Below are positions 60,341 through 64,000 of a stretch of 64,000 nucleotides of DNA, piece after piece (position 1 is the first letter of the stretch; the number at the start of each line of letters is the position of its first letter). The notes beneath the pieces are model-generated. The model did no database searches. It was not told where the DNA came from and worked only from the letters and a program-made list of their open reading frames with translations. The DNA comes from Mixophyes australis (taxonomy: Eukaryota > Chordata > Amphibia > Anura > Limnodynastidae), in NCBI GenBank assembly GCA_036250195.1, contig JAVHZZ010000016.1:2294001-2358000 (forward strand). Reading direction: 5' to 3'. Both the position numbers and the translations under genes were made by a program.

Positions 60341-61392
60341 CATGAATTGAATCATGAATCATGAATCAAATCATGAATCATGAATTGAATCATGAATCAT
60401 GAATCGAATCATGAATCATGAATCATGAATTGAATCATGAATTGAATCATAAATCATGAATCATGAATTGAATCATGAATCATGCATGATTCATGAATTG
60501 AATCATGAATCATGAATCAAATCATGAATCATGAATTAAATCATGAATCAAATCATGAATCATGAATTGAATCATGAATTGAATCATAATTCATGAATCA
60601 TGAATTGAATCATGAATCATGAATCATGAAATGAATCATGAATCATGAATTAAATCATGAATCATGAATCGAATCATGAATCATGACTTGAATCATGAAT
60701 TGAATCATAAATCATGAATCATGAATTGAATCATGAATCATGAATCATGAAATGAATCATGAATTGAATCATGAATCATGAATTGAATCATGAATCATAA
60801 AATGACTCATGAATTGAATCATGAATTGAATCATGAATCATGAATCATGAATTGAATCATGAATCATGAAATGAATCATGAATTGAATCATGAATCATGA
60901 ATCATGAATTGAATCATGAATCATGAATTGAATCATGAATCATGAATTGAATCATGAATCATGAATCGAATCATGAATCATGAATTGAATCATGAATCAT
61001 GAATTGCATCATGAATCATGAATTGAATCATGAATCATTAATCATGAATTAAATCATGAATCATGAATCATGAAATGAATCATGAATTGAATCATGAATC
61101 ATGAAATGAATCATGAATTGAATCATGAATTGAATCATGAATCATGAATCATGAATTGAATCATGAATCATGAAATGAATCATGAATTGAATCATGAATC
61201 ATGAATTGAATCATGAATCATGAATTGAATCATGAATCATGAAATGAATCATGAATCATGAAATGAATCATGATTTGAATCATGAATCATGAATTATGAA
61301 TTGAATCATGAATCATGAAATGAATCATGATTTGAATCATGAATCATGAATTGAATCATGAATCATGAATCGAATCATGAATCTCGAATCAT

Positions 61393-61429
61393 GAAGACGA
61401 CTCATAAACTTATAAATTCATAAACTCTT
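61393..61429 (+). repeat. Marker A15
   Basis: Consensus form. At the equivalent place in copy 1, near 53,220, the marker is missing: the sequence before it is the same, but it then runs straight into the next copy. That site is therefore a recombination joint. Confidence 0.93.
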
Positions 61430-62797
61430 CATGAATTGAATCATGAATCATGAATCAAATCATGAATCATGAATTGAATCATGAATCGAATCATGAATCA
61501 TGAATCATGAATTGAATCATGAATTGAATCATAAATCATGAATCATGAATTGAATCATAAATCATGAATCATGAATTAAATCATGAATCATGAATCGAAT
61601 CATGAATCATGAATCGAATCATGAATCATGAATTGAATCATGAATCATGAATCATGAATCATGAATCGAATCATGAATCATGAATTGAATCATGAATCAT
61701 GAATCATGAATTGAATCATGAATCATGAATTGAATCATGAATTAAATAATGAATCATGAATCATGAATTGAATCATGATTCATGAATCGAATCATGAATC
61801 ATGAATCGAATCATGAATCATGAATCATGAATTGAATCATGAATCATGAATCGAATCATGAATTAAATAATGAATCATGAATCATGAATTGAATCATGAA
61901 TCATGAATCGAATCATGAATCATGAATCATGAATTGAATCATGAATCATGAATCATGAATTGAATCATAAATCATGAATCATGAATCATAAATCGAATCA
62001 TGAATCATGAATTGAATCATGAATCATGAATTGCATCATGAATCATTAATTGAATAATTAATCATGAATTAAATCATGAATCATGAATCATGAAATGAAT
62101 CATGAATTGAATCATGAATCATGAAATGAATCATGAATTGAATCATGAATTGAATCATGAATCATGAATCATGAATTGAATCATGAATCATGAAATGAAT
62201 CATGAATCATGAAATGAATCATAATTTGAATCATGAAACATGAATTGAATCATGAATCATGAAATGAATCATGAATTGAATCATGAATCATGAATCATGA
62301 ATTGAATCATGAATCATGAATCATGAATTGAATCATGAATTATGAATCATGAATCATGAATTGAATCATGAATCATGAATTGCATCATGAATCATTAATT
62401 GAATAATTAATCATGAATTAAATCATGAATCATGAATCATGAAATGAATCATGAATTGAATCATGAATCATGAAATGAATCATGAATTGAATCATGAATT
62501 GAATCATGAATCATGAATCATGAATTGAATCATGAATCATGAAATGAATCATGAATCATGAAATGAATCATAATTTGAATCATGAATCATGAATCATGAA
62601 TTGAATCATGAATCATGAAATGAATCATGAATTGAATCATGAATCATGAATCATGAATTGAATCATGAATCATGAATCATGCATGATTCATGAATTGAAT
62701 CATGAATCATGAATCATGAATTGAATCATGAATTATGAATCATGAATCATGAATTGAATCATGAATCATGAATCGAATCATGAATCTCGAATCATGA

Positions 62798-62809
62798 ATT
62801 GAAAAATGA
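62798..62809 (+). repeat. Marker B11
   Basis: First copy of the terminal 1,183-base duplication; followed by AATCATTAATTG instead of the usual AATCATGAATTG. Confidence 0.9.
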
Positions 62810-63980
62810 ATCATGAATTGAATCATTAATTGAATCATGAATCGAATCATGAATCATGAATCATGAATTGAATCATGAATCATGAATCATGAATTGAATC
62901 ATGAATCATGAATTGAATCATGAATTAAATAATGAATCATGAATCATGAATTGAATCATGATTCATGAATCGAATCATGAATCATGAATCGAATCATGAA
63001 TCATGAATCATGAATTGAATCATGAATCATGAATCGAATCATGAATTAAATAATGAATCATGAATCATGAATTGAATCATGAATCATGAATCGAATCATG
63101 AATCATGAATCATGAATTGAATCATGAATCATGAATCATGAATTGAATCATAAATCATGAATCATGAATCATAAATCGAATCATGAATCATGAATTGAAT
63201 CATGAATCATGAATTGCATCATGAATCATTAATTGAATAATTAATCATGAATTAAATCATGAATCATGAATCATGAAATGAATCATGAATTGAATCATGA
63301 ATCATGAAATGAATCATGAATTGAATCATGAATTGAATCATGAATCATGAATCATGAATTGAATCATGAATCATGAAATGAATCATGAATCATGAAATGA
63401 ATCATAATTTGAATCATGAATCATGAATTGAATCATGAATCATGAAATGAATCATGAATTGAATCATGAATCATGAATCATGAATTGAATCATGAATCAT
63501 GAATCATGAATTGAATCATGAATTATGAATCATGAATCATGAATTGAATCATGAATCATGAATTGCATCATGAATCATTAATTGAATAATTAATCATGAA
63601 TTAAATCATGAATCATGAATCATGAAATGAATCATGAATTGAATCATGAATCATGAAATGAATCATGAATTGAATCATGAATTGAATCATGAATCATGAA
63701 TCATGAATTGAATCATGAATCATGAAATGAATCATGAATCATGAAATGAATCATAATTTGAATCATGAATCATGAATCATGAATTGAATCATGAATCATG
63801 AAATGAATCATGAATTGAATCATGAATCATGAATCATGAATTGAATCATGAATCATGAATCATGCATGATTCATGAATTGAATCATGAATCATGAATCAT
63901 GAATTGAATCATGAATTATGAATCATGAATCATGAATTGAATCATGAATCATGAATCGAATCATGAATCTCGAATCATGA

Positions 63981-63992
63981 ATTGAAAAATGA
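63981..63992 (+). repeat. Marker B12
   Basis: Second copy of the 1,183-base duplication; the window ends eight bases later. Confidence 0.9.
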
Positions 63993-64000
63993 ATCATGAA

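Larger units (their letters stand above)
4293..60810. other. Exact ATGACTCAT / ATGAGTCAT words (15)
   Basis: ATGACTCAT starts at 13690, 20007, 25083, 37254, 37780, 41227, 41391, 52657, 56816 and 60802. Its reverse complement ATGAGTCAT starts at 4293, 5698, 49447, 53587 and 57573. The word is the established consensus of AP-1/GCN4-type bZIP proteins. Each is one base from the ordinary ATGAATCAT monomer. Except at 37780, which is inside marker A8, the ATGACTCAT words sit in the same ATAAAATGACTCATGAATTG context, so most are copies of one mutated unit. Binding in any cell is not implied by the sequence alone. Confidence 0.7.
49060..61360. repeat. Three-copy higher-order repeat of about 4.1 kb
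   Basis: Private variants repeat at fixed offsets: AATCCTGAAT at 49351, 53491 and 57477; GAATTGTGAA at 51101, 55241 and 59227; marker B at 50655, 54795 and 58781; ATGAGTCAT at 49447, 53587 and 57573 (all 4,140 then 3,986). ATGATGTG near 52095, 56254 and 60240 and marker A at 52159, 56318 and 60304 give 4,159 then 3,986. The 4,140 to 4,159 step is one extra 19-base unit near 55,320. Copy 3 is about 154-173 bases shorter because its left joint lies elsewhere. In these copies A and B alternate strictly. Confidence 0.92.
2172..63873. repeat. Family of 24-base palindromes centred on ATGCAT (51 sites)
   Basis: Perfect dyad around TGAATCATGCATGATTCA, extended three bases on each side. ATGCAT starts at: 2181, 5014, 5675, 6740, 7401, 8879, 9540, 12310, 15151, 15537, 15923, 17061 (right arm lost), 18457, 19699, 21445, 23360, 23770, 24775, 26729, 28644, 29341, 31579, 32269, 33487, 34184, 35312, 35751, 36953, 38909, 39352, 40969, 42893, 43279, 44448, 46322, 46694, 47531, 49753, 50533, 51685, 52337, 53886, 54673, 55844, 56496, 57872, 58659, 59830, 60482, 62679, 63862. 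Eroded versions lie at 22137 and 27421. The heptamer reads in reverse orientation for one and a half units after the centre, then returns. Typical neighbours are GAATTGAATC on the right and three heptamers on the left. Confidence 0.88.
1..64000. repeat. GAATCAT-based satellite array with higher-order repeats
   Basis: Every part of the window can be parsed as runs of the heptamer GAATCAT interrupted by pentamers GAATT, GAATC or GAAAT, giving 12-, 19- and 26-base composite units; 19 bases (GAATCATGAATCATGAATT) is commonest. The pentamers look like heptamers that lost two bases. No stretch longer than the 37-base marker A departs from this pattern. Coding potential is absent: a run of heptamers puts TGA into each frame of both strands every 21 bases, and 19-base units also rotate the frame. 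Inferred to be eukaryotic heterochromatin because of size, homogeneity and nested repeats; the taxon and chromosomal position cannot be read from the sequence. The array extends past both ends of the window. Confidence 0.97.
61393..64000. repeat. A15 block with terminal 1,183-base duplication
   Basis: After marker A15 the order follows the 14-kb and 20-kb A-led stretches. Palindromes 62679 and 63862 and B markers at 62801 and 63984 are both exactly 1,183 bases apart, so the sequence after 62.68 kb restarts near 63.86 kb and runs off the window. A GAAACATG variant sits near 62236. Two ATTAATTGAATAATTAAT boxes near 63223 and 63570 lie within the unit. Confidence 0.82.

Noticed and set aside
2954..61429. 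Marker A as a tRNA, snRNA or small mobile element
   Set aside because: At 37 AT-rich bases it is too short, has no A/B box or cloverleaf, and has no terminal repeats or duplicated target.
13140..63590. ATTAATTGAATAATTAAT boxes as operators
   Set aside because: They are only imperfect dyads, recur as a fixed part of the module, and have no nearby gene to regulate.
2172..63873. Palindromes as transposon terminal repeats or hairpin RNA genes
   Set aside because: The dyads are single short palindromes with no unique interior, no target-site duplication and no flanking change in sequence; they are part of the repeat unit.
1..64000. Open reading frames and overlapping ATGA start-stop words
   Set aside because: Each heptamer contains ATG overlapping TGA, and stops recur in all frames of both strands. 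Only 12-base runs keep one frame open for a short way, coding a simple repeat. No frame has gene-like composition.
1..64000. CRISPR array
   Set aside because: Repeats abut directly and vary in length; there are no unique spacers between them and no cas genes.
1..64000. Telomeric repeat or human-type GGAAT satellite
   Set aside because: No TTAGGG, TTTAGGG or similar G-rich unit. GG is almost absent, so neither telomere nor GGAAT satellite fits.
1..64000. CENP-B box
   Set aside because: The motif needs TTCG and CGGG cores; I saw no CGGG anywhere.
1..64000. Iteron-type replication origin of a plasmid or phage
   Set aside because: Iterons are few and sit beside a replication gene; here thousands of units fill 64 kb with no gene.
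1..64000. Inversions suggested by TGATTCA words
   Set aside because: The heptamer differs from its reverse complement by one base, so TGATTCA inside a normal run needs only one A to T change. Markers A and B all keep the same orientation, so no large inversion is supported.

Overview
The whole 64,000-base window is one uninterrupted satellite DNA array. I see no protein gene, RNA gene, transposon or single-copy DNA in it, and both ends run off the window still inside the array. The base unit is the heptamer GAATCAT, broken at intervals of one to four heptamers by a pentamer (GAATT, GAATC or GAAAT). The commonest composite unit is therefore 19 bases (7+7+5), with 12-base (7+5) and 26-base (7+7+7+5) versions. 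The monomer composition implies about 26-28% G+C. A homogeneous, higher-order-repeated array of this size points to a eukaryotic heterochromatic region (centromeric, pericentromeric, subtelomeric, or a sex or B chromosome). Nothing in the window identifies the species.

Above the monomer there is a clear higher-order structure. A shared box, AATCTCGAATCATGAA, leads into one of two punctuation sequences. Marker A is a 37-base non-heptameric element starting GAAGACGACTC, with 15 copies. Marker B is ATTGAAAAATGA, with 12 copies. Both always point the same way, so the array is head-to-tail with no large inversion. In much of the right half A and B alternate, giving an A+B repeat of about 3.5-4.2 kb. 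A third recurrent element is a perfect palindrome centred on ATGCAT, with 51 copies counted by eye (one of them with an altered right arm).

Layout: 1-11 kb has A only and was built by a 1.72-kb and a 2.14-kb tandem duplication. 11-20.6 kb is mixed A and B, with a 386-base local triplication near 15-16 kb. 20.6-35.9 kb has A only, as three A-led repeats of about 5 kb; a 2.9-kb stretch recurs at an exact 5,284-base offset. 35.9-49 kb is a mosaic that reuses private variants of the 16-20 kb region, 17-27 kb away. 49-61.4 kb is a very regular triplication (offsets 4,140-4,159 and 3,986). 61.4-64 kb ends in a 1,183-base duplication.

The elements work together only as an evolving repeat. Length differences between copies are the lengths of one or a few monomers, as expected from unequal crossing-over or slippage. 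The linker between units occurs as CG, TG, CA and TA, which resembles decay of a methylated CpG. The heptamer is self-complementary except for one base, so each strand can fold back on itself. I found no evidence for a new gene system; the new content here is the organisation of the satellite. All counts and offsets were made by eye.
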